Positions 1 through 6,054 are shown, counted from the first letter of the stretch. The stretch: 8,159 nt of DNA from Actinomycetota bacterium (GCA_005883905.1 VAYD01000101.1:1-8159); one strand, 5' to 3'. Notes: generated by a model from the letters alone, not told the origin. Translations and numbers: made by a program.

Positions 1-243
1 TACCCGCCGGCCGCCAGCCCCGGCGTCACCGACGACGAGCGCCGCACCATCGCCGAGATGATGGCCAAGGGGACCTTCGCGAGCATCAACCTGGCGACCA
101 CGAACCTCGACGGCATCTTCGAGCGCCTGCAGGCCGGCGACGCCGAGGTCGTCCAGGAGCCGACGGAGCAGCCCTACGGGGTTCGCGACTGCTCCTTCCG
201 CGATCCCGCGGGCAACCTGATTCGCATCCAGGAGCTGCGCTGA
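1..243 (+). CDS. VOC (glyoxalase/bleomycin-resistance fold) family protein, C-terminal part
   Basis: The reading frame is open from the first base of the window and ends with TGA at 241-243, giving the last 80 residues of a protein whose start lies outside. The stretch FASINLATTNLDGIFERL followed by VVQEPTEQPYGVRDCSFRDPAG and NLIRIQE is the typical last beta-alpha-beta-beta-beta unit of a VOC-fold protein. The terminal RIQE strand is where these enzymes usually carry a metal-binding Glu, so a metal-dependent lyase, dioxygenase or resistance role is possible, but the substrate cannot be read from this fragment. Internal ATGs at 58 and 61 are not likely starts because the residues before them are also in frame and plausible. 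The damaged DUF1801-like gene starts 55 bases downstream on the same strand and may be co-transcribed. The fold call is firm; the specific function is unknown. Confidence 0.8.
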   Translation, partial: YPPAASPGVTDDERRTIAEMMAKGTFASINLATTNLDGIFERLQAGDAEVVQEPTEQPYGVRDCSFRDPAGNLIRIQELR

Positions 244-287
244 GCCGCCCGGCGATCGCAGCCCCGATTCCGACCGACCACAACCTC

Positions 288-301
288 AGGAGTAACGAAT
301 G
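288..301 (+). promoter_or_regulatory. Ribosome binding site and ATG of the original DUF1801-like start
   Basis: AGGAG at 288-292 lies six bases before ATG at 299-301, the best ribosome site in this part of the window. The ATG opens MTASTTEG, which from memory resembles the usual N-terminus of this family, but the frame then leaves the conserved body and stops shortly after position 400. The site therefore marks where the ancestral gene began, not the GTG at 330, which has no ribosome site of its own at the right distance. Confidence 0.6.
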
Positions 302-329
302 ACCGCCTCCACCACCGAGGGAATCAAAC

Positions 330-644
330 GTGCTCGCCAAGATCGCCGAGATGCCGAAATCCGATCGCATCATGGCCGAGCGGCTCCACAAGATCGTCAA
401 GGCCACCGCGCCTGACCTCGCGCCGAGAACCTGGTACGGGATGCCCGCCTACGCCAAGGACGGCAAGGTCGTCTGCTTCTTCCAGAGCGCCGATAAGTTC
501 AAGGCGAGGTACGCGACGCTCGGGTTCAGCGACAGGGCGAACCTGGACGACGGCGCGATGTGGCCGACCGCCTTCGCGCTGAAGAAGCTGAGCCCTACCG
601 AAGAGAAGAGGATCGTCGCGCTCGTGAAGAAGGCGGTGAGCTGA
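330..644 (+). CDS. DUF1801/YdhG-like protein, probably a broken gene lacking part of its N-terminus
   Basis: From GTG at 330 the frame encodes 104 residues: [20 protein letters not shown], a helical stretch, then [41 protein letters not shown] and a closing helix ending in VKKAVS. This is the conserved body of the DUF1801 (YdhG/COG5646) alpha+beta family, sometimes labelled iron-chaperone-like; its biochemical role is not established. Family members I recall are about 135-145 residues long, with a charged helical N-terminus rich in Glu, Lys and Ala before the VLAKIAEMP block. That segment is missing here. An ATG with a good ribosome site at 299 begins a family-like MTASTTEG, but in a different frame, and the body frame has a stop at 300-302. 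The simplest reading is an internal deletion of roughly 100 bases that also shifted the frame. A shortened protein from the GTG is possible but poorly supported. Family call fairly sure, functional state doubtful. Confidence 0.65.
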   Translation: MLAKIAEMPKSDRIMAERLHKIVKATAPDLAPRTWYGMPAYAKDGKVVCFFQSADKFKARYATLGFSDRANLDDGAMWPTAFALKKLSPTEEKRIVALVKKAVS

Positions 645-710
645 GAGCCGGACGAGCGCCGGCGTTGGATGCCGGTCAGCGAGGGAGAAGGTTGCGCCGC
701 GTAGCGTGAG

Positions 711-753
711 GTGGGCCCCCAAAACCGCGATAGTCACGGTTCTCGGGGCCCGC
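711..753. terminator. Imperfect hairpin, likely bidirectional terminator between convergent genes
   Basis: Arms 713-727 (GGGCCCCCAAAACCG) and 737-751 (CGGTTCTCGGGGCCC) pair at 13 of 15 positions around a nine-base loop, and the stem extends outward by a G-U and a G-C pair to 711/753. It lies 66 bases after the DUF1801-like stop and about 120 bases after the 3' end of the minus-strand marR gene, so it could end transcripts from both sides. There is no T-run after either arm, which is common for hairpin terminators in GC-rich actinobacteria but weakens the call. The rest of the 645-874 gap shows no convincing gene: open frames there have no ribosome site and no recognisable protein. Confidence 0.5.
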
Positions 754-874
754 GGCCGCTGCCCCCCATCGCGCCACCGCGTGATCACCGACGCCCAGCC
801 TCGGCGCCCGCGAACGCGCTGCGCGCCATTGACGCTTCACCGCGCGGGAAGAACAACCTGCTCGGGAACTGCAA

Positions 875-1369
875 CTAGGCCCGGGGGGCTTGGAGCTCGC
901 GGATCGCCTCTAAGGCCTGGCGCATCTGCGCGAGCCGCCGCGGACCGACGGCTTCGTTCCACTCGCGTTCGATCTCGCGCATGCCCGCCAACCCCGCCTC
1001 GATGAACGCCGTGCCGCGCTCGGTCGGGCGGATCAGCTTCGCGCGGCGGTCGCCCGGGGCGGGCACGCGCTCGACGTAGCCGAGTCGCTCGAGCTCGTCG
1101 ACGTGCTCGCCGATTCCCTGCGGCGTCATCCCCGCGCGCTCGGCGAGATCACGCAGCCTCAGTCCCTCGGGCTCCAGGAAGCGAAAGACACAGTCGTGCG
1201 CGGCGCGCACGTCCTCGAAACCGGCCGTGTGAACCCGCTGCCGCGCCTCGGCCCCGATGCCGTGCAGGATGTCTTCGAGCAGCTCGCCGACCACGAAGGG
1301 CAACGGCGGTTCGGCAGGAGTCGTTCGGTCACCTGATAAAGCCGCCGTATTATCAGCCGTCTTGGCCAT
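875..1369 (-). CDS. MarR-family transcriptional regulator
   Basis: A 164-residue winged-helix protein read from ATG at 1369-1367 to TAG at 877-875. A GTG directly upstream (1372) is in frame, but ATG is preferred; neither has a clear ribosome site. The winged helix spans about residues 69-120: LRLRDLAERAGMTPQGIGEH contains the recognition helix, then VDELERLGYVERV, and the wing DRRAKLIRPTERG with the family's typical D-x-R core. Flanking helices (about 25-55 and 125-160) would form the dimer interface. The only cysteine (about residue 60, in HDCVFRF) is not at the N-terminal site used by OhrR-type peroxide sensors, so a thiol-sensing mechanism cannot be assumed. The gene is divergent from doxX, and its first codons overlap a CTGATAA-n10-TTATCAG palindrome, so autoregulation and control of the doxX-peroxidase unit are likely. 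The ligand is unknown. Confidence 0.88.
   Translation of the reverse strand: MAKTADNTAALSGDRTTPAEPPLPFVVGELLEDILHGIGAEARQRVHTAGFEDVRAAHDCVFRFLEPEGLRLRDLAERAGMTPQGIGEHVDELERLGYVERVPAPGDRRAKLIRPTERGTAFIEAGLAGMREIEREWNEAVGPRRLAQMRQALEAIRELQAPRA
1323..1339 (+). repeat. Direct repeat copy 1 (GTTCGGT-NN-CCTGATAA)
   Basis: The 17 bases GTTCGGTCACCTGATAA match GTTCGGTACCCTGATAA at 1414-1430 at 15 of 17 positions. The similarity continues more weakly through the following spacer (CCGTAT in both). The copies are 91 bases apart, on the two sides of the marR start. Confidence 0.6.
1333..1356. promoter_or_regulatory. Palindrome CTGATAA-n10-TTATCAG, putative MarR operator inside the marR 5' end
   Basis: CTGATAA at 1333-1339 and its exact reverse complement TTATCAG at 1350-1356 are separated by ten bases, so the half-sites are 17 bases apart centre to centre, compatible with binding by a dimeric winged-helix protein. 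The site is unusually AT-rich for this region and lies about 13 bases into the marR coding sequence. A related site with the same left half and spacing starts at 1424. Repression by roadblock or by covering a downstream promoter element is the natural inference; no binding evidence exists in the sequence alone. Confidence 0.5.
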
Positions 1370-1413
1370 CACGCGAAGGGTAGCGCGGGGCTCCGGCGGA
1401 TCGTTGCCATTTA

Positions 1414-1469
1414 GTTCGGTACCCTGATAAGGTGCCCGTATGATTCGGTGCCCTGTCGATCAGGGTACC
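1414..1469. promoter_or_regulatory. Repeat-rich operator region upstream of doxX with an 11-base inverted repeat
   Basis: GGTACCCTGAT at 1418-1428 and ATCAGGGTACC at 1459-1469 are perfect reverse complements separated by 30 bases. Within this block TTCGGTACCCTG (1415-1426) recurs as TTCGGTGCCCTG (1444-1455), 29 bases away. CTGATAA at 1424-1430 plus the next 17 bases has the same layout as the palindrome at 1333-1356, with a degenerate right half. The arms bracket a TATGAT box. The block lies between the divergent marR and doxX genes, where a MarR-type regulator would be expected to act, and occupies most of the space in front of the doxX ribosome site. Binding by the adjacent MarR protein is inferred. 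Confidence 0.6.
1439..1444 (+). promoter_or_regulatory. Candidate -10 box of the doxX-peroxidase promoter
   Basis: TATGAT matches the TATAAT consensus at five of six positions and is one of few such AT-rich hexamers here. It would place a transcript start near 1451 and leave a leader of about 40 bases. The -35 region is poor: TTCGGT at 1415-1420 is 18 bases upstream. An alternative pair is TTGCCA at 1404-1409 with GATAAG at 1426-1431. Either would be covered by the surrounding inverted repeat, fitting repressor control. Confidence 0.35.
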
Positions 1470-1493
1470 TGGGCAAATGCAGAGGAGAAGCGG

Positions 1494-1844
1494 ATGGTCG
1501 CGTACATCGTCGTCGCGGGGGTCTTCACGGTCATGCTCACGATGTCCGCCCGCATGAAGCTCGTTCGCGACCCGGTCGCCGTGGAGGTCATCGGCGGCGT
1601 GGTCGGCGTACCGCTGAACCTCTTCCCCGTGCTGGCGCTGCTCGAGATCGCAGGTGCCGTCGGCCTGCTGGCCGGCATCGCGCTGCGGCCGCTCGGCGTC
1701 GCCGCCGCGGCCTGCTTGGTTGTCTACTTCGTCGCTGCGGTCACTTCGCATCTGCGCAAGCGCGATCTGCTGCCCGCCCACCTGTTCCCGGGAGTGGTGA
1801 TGCTCGTCGTCGCGACGGCCGCCCTGGCGCTCAGGCTCAGCTGA
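1494..1844 (+). CDS. DoxX-like small integral membrane protein
   Basis: A 116-residue protein starting at ATG 1494, six bases after AGGAG at 1483-1487. An in-frame ATG at 1440 lies inside the promoter/operator block and would add a non-family N-terminus, so it is rejected. Four hydrophobic segments are visible at about residues 2-19, 43-62, 66-84 and 97-113. The pattern SARMKLVRDPVAVEVIGG, then LLEIAGAVGLLAGIALRPLG and HLRKRDLL, is characteristic of the DoxX_2/DoxX-like family. Family members are linked to quinone-dependent thiosulfate oxidation in archaea and to membrane-associated oxidative-stress complexes in mycobacteria, but most, including this subtype, have no defined reaction. It is the first gene of a probable operon with the haem peroxidase and is divergent from marR. 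Its role in this unit, perhaps electron transfer or membrane redox homeostasis, is inferred. Confidence 0.85.
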   Translation: MVAYIVVAGVFTVMLTMSARMKLVRDPVAVEVIGGVVGVPLNLFPVLALLEIAGAVGLLAGIALRPLGVAAAACLVVYFVAAVTSHLRKRDLLPAHLFPGVVMLVVATAALALRLS

Positions 1845-1888
1845 TGACTGTCACAGACAGGCGTCTTGCCCGGTCTCCACATCGATGA
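1844..1888 (+). other. 14-codon ORF overlapping doxX and the peroxidase gene, possible translational coupler
   Basis: An ATG at 1844-1846 shares one base with the doxX stop (TGATG) and opens MTVTDRRLARSPHR, which stops at TGA 1886-1888, overlapping the peroxidase ATG at 1885-1887 (ATGA). Ribosomes ending doxX could restart here and be delivered to the peroxidase start, which otherwise has no recognisable ribosome site. The peptide has no visible homology and the arrangement may be chance. Confidence 0.3.
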
Positions 1889-3222
1889 GCCAGCACGCCG
1901 CGCGGATCGCCCGCGATCACTGTCTCGCACCGGAACGGGTCGACGCGCCCATCTCCGGCGGGCGCTACCGGTCGCTGTTCGAAGACCTGCCCCCGCTCCG
2001 AGTCGACGAGGAAGCGCTTCACGAGCTCGGCCGCCCGGGTGGACCGTGCGACCTCGGCGTCAACCCGGGCGACAGGGCCGACTCCCACGTCGCTGCGGTC
2101 TGGCCGTTCTTCGGGCAGTTCATCGCGCACGACATCACGGCCGATCGCTCGCCGCTGGTCCATCGCGCCGACCCCGCCCGGCTTCGCAACGCTCGCGCCC
2201 CGAAGGCCAACCTGGAGGGCCTCTACGGCGCCGGCCCCGTGGGCATGCCGTACCTGTACCGCAGCGACGATCCCGCGAAGCTCCTGCTCTCCCCCGAGGG
2301 AGGCGACGTCCCGCGAAACCAGGAAGGGATCGCGCTCATCGGCGATCCACGCAACGACGTGCACCTCTTCACCAGCCAGATGCTGGTGGCCTTCGTCAAC
2401 ATGCACAACCGGCTGGTCGACCGCCTCCGCGAGGACGGAGTCGCTGAGCCGGACATCTTCGACGAGGCGCGGCGGGCCACCACGTGGCACTACCAGCACG
2501 TGATCCTGCGGGAGTTCCTGCCCAGCCTGATCGGCGCGCAGCTGACCGCCGAGCTGCTCGCGACGGGTCCGCAGCTGTATCGGATCGACGGCGATCCCTA
2601 CATCCCGTTCGAGTTCGCCGACGCTGCCTACCGCTACGGCCACGCGCAGATCCGCGACCGCTATCAGGTCAACGAGCACCTCGGTCCCTGCCCGGTCTTC
2701 CCGGATCTCATGGGCTTCGGTCCCGTCCCCCCGGAGCACACCGTCGACTGGACGCTCCAGATCGACGTCGGCGGCCACTCGCCGGCGCAGCGCTCCAAGC
2801 GCATCGACTCGCGCCTGCCTGCCCCGCTGATCGCGCTGCCCACCCAGATCTCGGGATCGGAGCCGGGCACCGACTACGCGTCGCTGGCGAACCGCGACCT
2901 GCAACGCGGCCAAGCCGTCGGCCTGGCCTCGGGCGAGGCCGTCGCCGACCGCCTCGGCGTGCCGGCGCTGAGCGCCGAGCAGGTCGGTCTCGCGGAGCAC
3001 GGCTGGATCGGCGAGACGCCGCTGTGGTTCTACATCCTCAAGGAGGCCGACGTCCTGCACGACGGCGAGCGGCTCGGCCCCGTTGGAGGCCGGATCGTCG
3101 GGGAGGTGCTGATCGGGATCATCGACGCCGACCCGGAGTCCTTGCGCTCGGTCGACCCCGACTGGACCCCGACGCTGCCGGCCCGAGGCGACTTCGGCCT
3201 GGCCGACATCCTGGTCCCTTGA
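1885..3222 (+). CDS. Animal-type haem peroxidase (peroxidase-cyclooxygenase superfamily), bacterial
   Basis: A 445-residue protein without signal peptide or membrane segment, so probably cytoplasmic. Family hallmarks appear in order: FFGQFIAHDIT (75-85) with distal Gln78, His82 and the calcium-type Asp83; GDPRND (153-158) with catalytic Arg156, followed by the MHNRL helix (173-177); HYQHVILREFLPSLIG (202-217); AYRYGH (248-253) with proximal haem ligand His253; a DLQRG block (338-342); and PLWFYILKEADV with LGPVGGRIVGEVLIG (379-411). Such enzymes reduce hydrogen or organic peroxides while oxidising halides, phenols or fatty acids; the substrate here is unknown. By alignment from memory, the two carboxylates that bind haem covalently in myeloperoxidase are Ala81 and Val159 here, which suggests non-covalent haem. 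The Asn contacting the proximal His appears to be Asp338. The gene lies 40 bases after doxX, with no clear ribosome site, and is probably in the same MarR-controlled operon. Confidence 0.92.
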   Translation: MSQHAARIARDHCLAPERVDAPISGGRYRSLFEDLPPLRVDEEALHELGRPGGPCDLGVNPGDRADSHVAAVWPFFGQFIAHDITADRSPLVHRADPARLRNARAPKANLEGLYGAGPVGMPYLYRSDDPAKLLLSPEGGDVPRNQEGIALIGDPRNDVHLFTSQMLVAFVNMHNRLVDRLREDGVAEPDIFDEARRATTWHYQHVILREFLPSLIGAQLTAELLATGPQLYRIDGDPYIPFEFADAAYRYGHAQIRDRYQVNEHLGPCPVFPDLMGFGPVPPEHTVDWTLQIDVGGHSPAQRSKRIDSRLPAPLIALPTQISGSEPGTDYASLANRDLQRGQAVGLASGEAVADRLGVPALSAEQVGLAEHGWIGETPLWFYILKEADVLHDGERLGPVGGRIVGEVLIGIIDADPESLRSVDPDWTPTLPARGDFGLADILVP

Positions 3223-3246
3223 TGAGGACCGCGCCGCGCCTCGGGC
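3181..3246. repeat. 10-base inverted repeat across the peroxidase 3' end and convergent gap
   Basis: GCCCGAGGCG at 3181-3190 and CGCCTCGGGC at 3237-3246 are exact reverse complements 46 bases apart, one inside the peroxidase gene and one in the 31-base gap before the convergent regulator's stop. The gap itself also holds a short GAGG/CCTC stem (3224-3242). Neither has a T-run. It could help end the two converging transcripts, but a match of this length is not rare in such GC-rich sequence. Confidence 0.25.
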
Positions 3247-3253
3247 GGGATCG

Positions 3254-5998
3254 TCAGGCGAACTGCTCCGTGAGCGCGGTGCGAAGCTCCCTGCGAGTGC
3301 TGACGTCGAGCTTCCGGAAGACCTTGTGCAGGTGGTACTCGACCGTGCGCGGGCTGATGAACAGCTGGGCGCCGATTTCCGGGTTGGTGTGCCCGTCACG
3401 GGCCAGCCGGGCCACCTGCGCCTCCTGAGGGGTGAGCTCGTCGAGCGTCTCGACTGAACGCCTGCGCACCGTCTCGCCGGTGGCAAGCAACTCGCGGCGG
3501 GCGCGCTCGGCGAACGCTTCGGCCCCCATGCTGCTGAAGCTGTCGTGGGCGGCACGCAGGAGCTCGCGCGCGTCCGCGCGCCGATTCGCGCGTCGCAACC
3601 ACTCCCCGTACAGCAGCCTGCTGCGCGCGAGCTCGAGCGCCGCGCGGCTGCGCGCGAGCCGCTCGACCGACTCGCGGTAGAGCGACTCATCGTCGCGCAA
3701 GAGCGCACCGCAGCGCGCTTCGATCCCGAGCGCCCACTCGGTGCCACTCGCCTGCGTGCGCTCACTCAGGCGGTCGAGCGCCGCGGCGGCCTCGTCCGGC
3801 CGCCCGTCGCGGACGCCGGCCTCGATCAGCTCGACCAGGGCCCATCCGTACGCCATGACGTCCTCGTGCTCGCAGGCCTCCCGCGCGGCCGCGAGCGCCT
3901 TGCCGTAGCGGGCGTGCCCGTTGTGAAGCAACGCGATAAGCCGCCACCACAGGCCAAGCCCCGAGCCCTCGCCCCGCTCCGTCAGATTCCGCCGGCCCCA
4001 TTCGAACAGACCCGTCGCGTCATCGCCGCGCGCAGCGGCCAGCAGGGCTTCCGCGTACCGCAGCGGCGGGAGCCCGGTCGCCTCCGTGATGGCATTGGTC
4101 TCGCCGATCAGCACCGCAGCGCTGGCGAACGCCCCCGAATGGACGTTGAGCGCGGCGAGGTAATTGGCCGAGTACGGGAGCAGGTGGAGCGCGCCGGTTT
4201 CGCGCGCCACGCGCACGCCGCGGGTCGCAAGCACGTGCCAGAGCTCGTCGTCCCAGAGATCCTGCGCGAGGCGGCACGCCAGCCACAGCCACCGCTGGTC
4301 CGCTCCACCGCCGTCGGGTTCCCCGAACGCACGCAACGCCCGCGAAAGCGGCTCGGCCGACGCCGCATACCCCTCCGTGAACCGCGTCACCAGGGCGTCG
4401 AGGAGCAGGTCCGCCGCGCCCAGGGACTGCCCCCGCTTCGACGCACGCGCTGCCTCGGCCACCTCACGCTCATCCGGGCCGGTGCCGAGGCGCCCGGCGA
4501 ACATCGCCGACGCGATCGCCTCGAGGTAGGTCTCGCGGGCCAGCGCGGCGTCCAGCGGATCGAGCCGCCTGGCTGCCGCGAGCAGCAGCGGCGGCGCGTC
4601 ACGCCCGCGCTGGCTGGCGAACGCGATCTGGCCGCCCAACCGCTCCAGCCGGGCGCGCTGCAGCTCGTCGACCGGCCCAAGGCCGGCACCGGCCAGGAGG
4701 TCGGACGCGGAAGCGGCGTCGGCGACGTCGAGCTTCGCCTGGGCCGCGGCGAGCGAACGCTCGACGCGCATCGCGGGATCTGGCGTCAGCTCGGCCGCCT
4801 GCTGCAGGAACGCCGCGGCCGCAGACAGCCCCCCGCGCGCCTGCGCCCGGTCGGCCGAGCGCTCCAACTCATCGGCCACCGCCTCGTCCGGCCCGGGGGC
4901 AGCTCGCGCCCGATGCCAGGCGCGACGATCGGGGTCGGTCTGCGGATCCGTCGCCTCGGCCAGCGCTCGATGGATCTCCTGGCGGTCGGACACAGTCGCG
5001 GCCCGGTAGGCGGCCGACCGCACGAGCGGATGGCGGAACCGCACTCGAGCACCGAGGTCGATCAGCCCTGCTGCCCGGGCCGGCGCCGCGGCGTCGATCC
5101 CCAGCCCGAGCCGTTCGGCCGCGCGCCACAGCAGCGTCACGTCGCCGACCGGCTCGGCCGCCGCCGTCAGCAGCAGCCGACGTGTCTCGCCGGGCAGCGA
5201 CTCGAGCTGCCGCACGAAGCCCTGCTCGATGCGGCTCGTCAGCGGCATCTCCCCGGGCAGCCCGTATCCGCCCGCAAGCGCGATCGGCCTCCGCCCGCGC
5301 GGCAGCTCGAGCAGCGCGAGCGGATTGCCGCCGGCCTCGCCGAGGATCCGATCTCGCACCTGCGCGTCGAGCGCCGCGGGGATCGTCGCATCCAGCAGCC
5401 GGCGGGCGTCATCGGCGGGCAAGCCCTCGATCACCAGCTCCGGCATCCCGTCGAACTCGTTCTCGTGGCCGGAAGCGCGCAGCCCGAACACGAGACCCAC
5501 GCGCTCCGCCAAGAGCCGTCGCGCCACGAACGCGAGCGTCTGCGCGGACACCCGGTCAAGCCACTGCGCGTCGTCGACGATGCACACCAGCGGCTGCTCC
5601 TCGGCCACGTCGGCGAGCAGGCTGAGGACGGCCAGCCCAATGAGAAAACGATCCGGCCGCGGTCCGTCGCTCAGGCCGAACGCCGTGCTCAACGCGTCGC
5701 GCTGCGGCCCCGGCAGGTTCGGTAGACGGCCGAGCATGGGGGCGCAAAGGGCGTGCAGGCCGCCCGCGAATGCGAGCTCCATCTCGGACTCGACGCCCGC
5801 CGCTCGGGCGATCCCGCATCCCTCCGCGGCTCCTGACAGATGCTCCAGCAGGACGGTCTTGCCGATTCCCGCCTCGCCGCGCAGCACCAGCACAGCGCTC
5901 TCGCCGGCGCGCACTCGCGCGACGAGTCGTTCGAGCACCTCACGCTCGCTGCCACGGTCGAGCAACCCCGACGCGGGCAGGTGGGGATCGTCGACCAT
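3254..5998 (-). CDS. Large AAA-ATPase LuxR-family (LAL-type) transcriptional regulator
   Basis: A 914-residue regulator from ATG 5998 to TGA 3254. The N-terminus is an AAA/STAND-type ATPase: Walker A GEAGIGKT at 41-48, Walker B LVCIVDDAQWLD at 137-148, and the family's GGNPLALLEL block at 223-232. The long middle (about 300-850) is Ala/Arg/Leu-rich and helical, like the TPR-type repeats of MalT/LAL proteins, and would bind an inducer or partner. The C-terminus is a LuxR helix-turn-helix: LTPQEAQVARLARDGHTNPE begins at 855, with the recognition helix SPRTVEYHLHKVFRKL at 883-898. Length and domain order are normal for the class. ATP-dependent activation by an unidentified ligand is expected. 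The gene follows the hydrolase operon in the same direction but is separated from it by a strong hairpin, and faces the peroxidase gene tail to tail, 31 bases away. Its targets are unknown; the adjacent hydrolases are the obvious guess. Confidence 0.93.
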   Translation of the reverse strand: MVDDPHLPASGLLDRGSEREVLERLVARVRAGESAVLVLRGEAGIGKTVLLEHLSGAAEGCGIARAAGVESEMELAFAGGLHALCAPMLGRLPNLPGPQRDALSTAFGLSDGPRPDRFLIGLAVLSLLADVAEEQPLVCIVDDAQWLDRVSAQTLAFVARRLLAERVGLVFGLRASGHENEFDGMPELVIEGLPADDARRLLDATIPAALDAQVRDRILGEAGGNPLALLELPRGRRPIALAGGYGLPGEMPLTSRIEQGFVRQLESLPGETRRLLLTAAAEPVGDVTLLWRAAERLGLGIDAAAPARAAGLIDLGARVRFRHPLVRSAAYRAATVSDRQEIHRALAEATDPQTDPDRRAWHRARAAPGPDEAVADELERSADRAQARGGLSAAAAFLQQAAELTPDPAMRVERSLAAAQAKLDVADAASASDLLAGAGLGPVDELQRARLERLGGQIAFASQRGRDAPPLLLAAARRLDPLDAALARETYLEAIASAMFAGRLGTGPDEREVAEAARASKRGQSLGAADLLLDALVTRFTEGYAASAEPLSRALRAFGEPDGGGADQRWLWLACRLAQDLWDDELWHVLATRGVRVARETGALHLLPYSANYLAALNVHSGAFASAAVLIGETNAITEATGLPPLRYAEALLAAARGDDATGLFEWGRRNLTERGEGSGLGLWWRLIALLHNGHARYGKALAAAREACEHEDVMAYGWALVELIEAGVRDGRPDEAAAALDRLSERTQASGTEWALGIEARCGALLRDDESLYRESVERLARSRAALELARSRLLYGEWLRRANRRADARELLRAAHDSFSSMGAEAFAERARRELLATGETVRRRSVETLDELTPQEAQVARLARDGHTNPEIGAQLFISPRTVEYHLHKVFRKLDVSTRRELRTALTEQFA

Positions 5999-6009
5999 GC
6001 TTGCGCGGA

Positions 6010-6015
6010 ATTATT
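6010..6015 (-). promoter_or_regulatory. Candidate -10 box of the LuxR-type regulator gene
   Basis: On the minus strand AATAAT (6015 to 6010) is the only AT-rich hexamer in the 102-base gap before the regulator ATG at 5998. It matches the -10 consensus at five of six positions and would place the transcript start only a few bases before the ATG. No purine-rich ribosome site is seen, so a very short leader or leaderless message is possible. No good -35 is visible. Confidence 0.25.
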
Positions 6016-6054
6016 GCGAGCGAGAGGCCCGGGCCGCCTACGCTCGTTACATGA

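Noticed and set aside
706..1005. 99-residue plus-strand frame in the 645-874 gap and the marR 3' end
   Set aside because: It starts at the base of the hairpin, has no ribosome site or recognisable protein sequence, and overlaps the conserved marR C-terminus antisense.
1323..1469. CRISPR array or plasmid-type iterons
   Set aside because: The repeats are few, short, unevenly spaced (91 and 29 bases) and placed around a divergent promoter. No replication or cas gene is present, so operator sites are the simpler reading.
1440..1493. 18-residue N-terminal extension of the DoxX-like protein
   Set aside because: It lies in the operator/promoter block, and the ATG at 1494 has AGGAG at ideal spacing directly before the first membrane segment.
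2362..2643. Cyclooxygenase or alpha-dioxygenase identity for the haem protein
   Set aside because: The proximal motif is AYRYGH, as in peroxidases, and distal Arg156 is kept. The Tyr-x-x-His arrangement of fatty-acid oxygenases is not present.
1837..3765. 642-residue minus-strand frame across the peroxidase gene and the regulator 3' end
   Set aside because: It is a shadow of two well-supported genes: biased low-complexity composition, no motifs, no ribosome site.
3545..5725. 726-residue open frame on the plus strand opposite the LuxR-type regulator
   Set aside because: It is Arg/Pro/Gln-rich with no recognisable domain and lies antisense to a regulator with clear Walker and helix-turn-helix motifs. 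Long antisense frames are expected in DNA this GC-rich.
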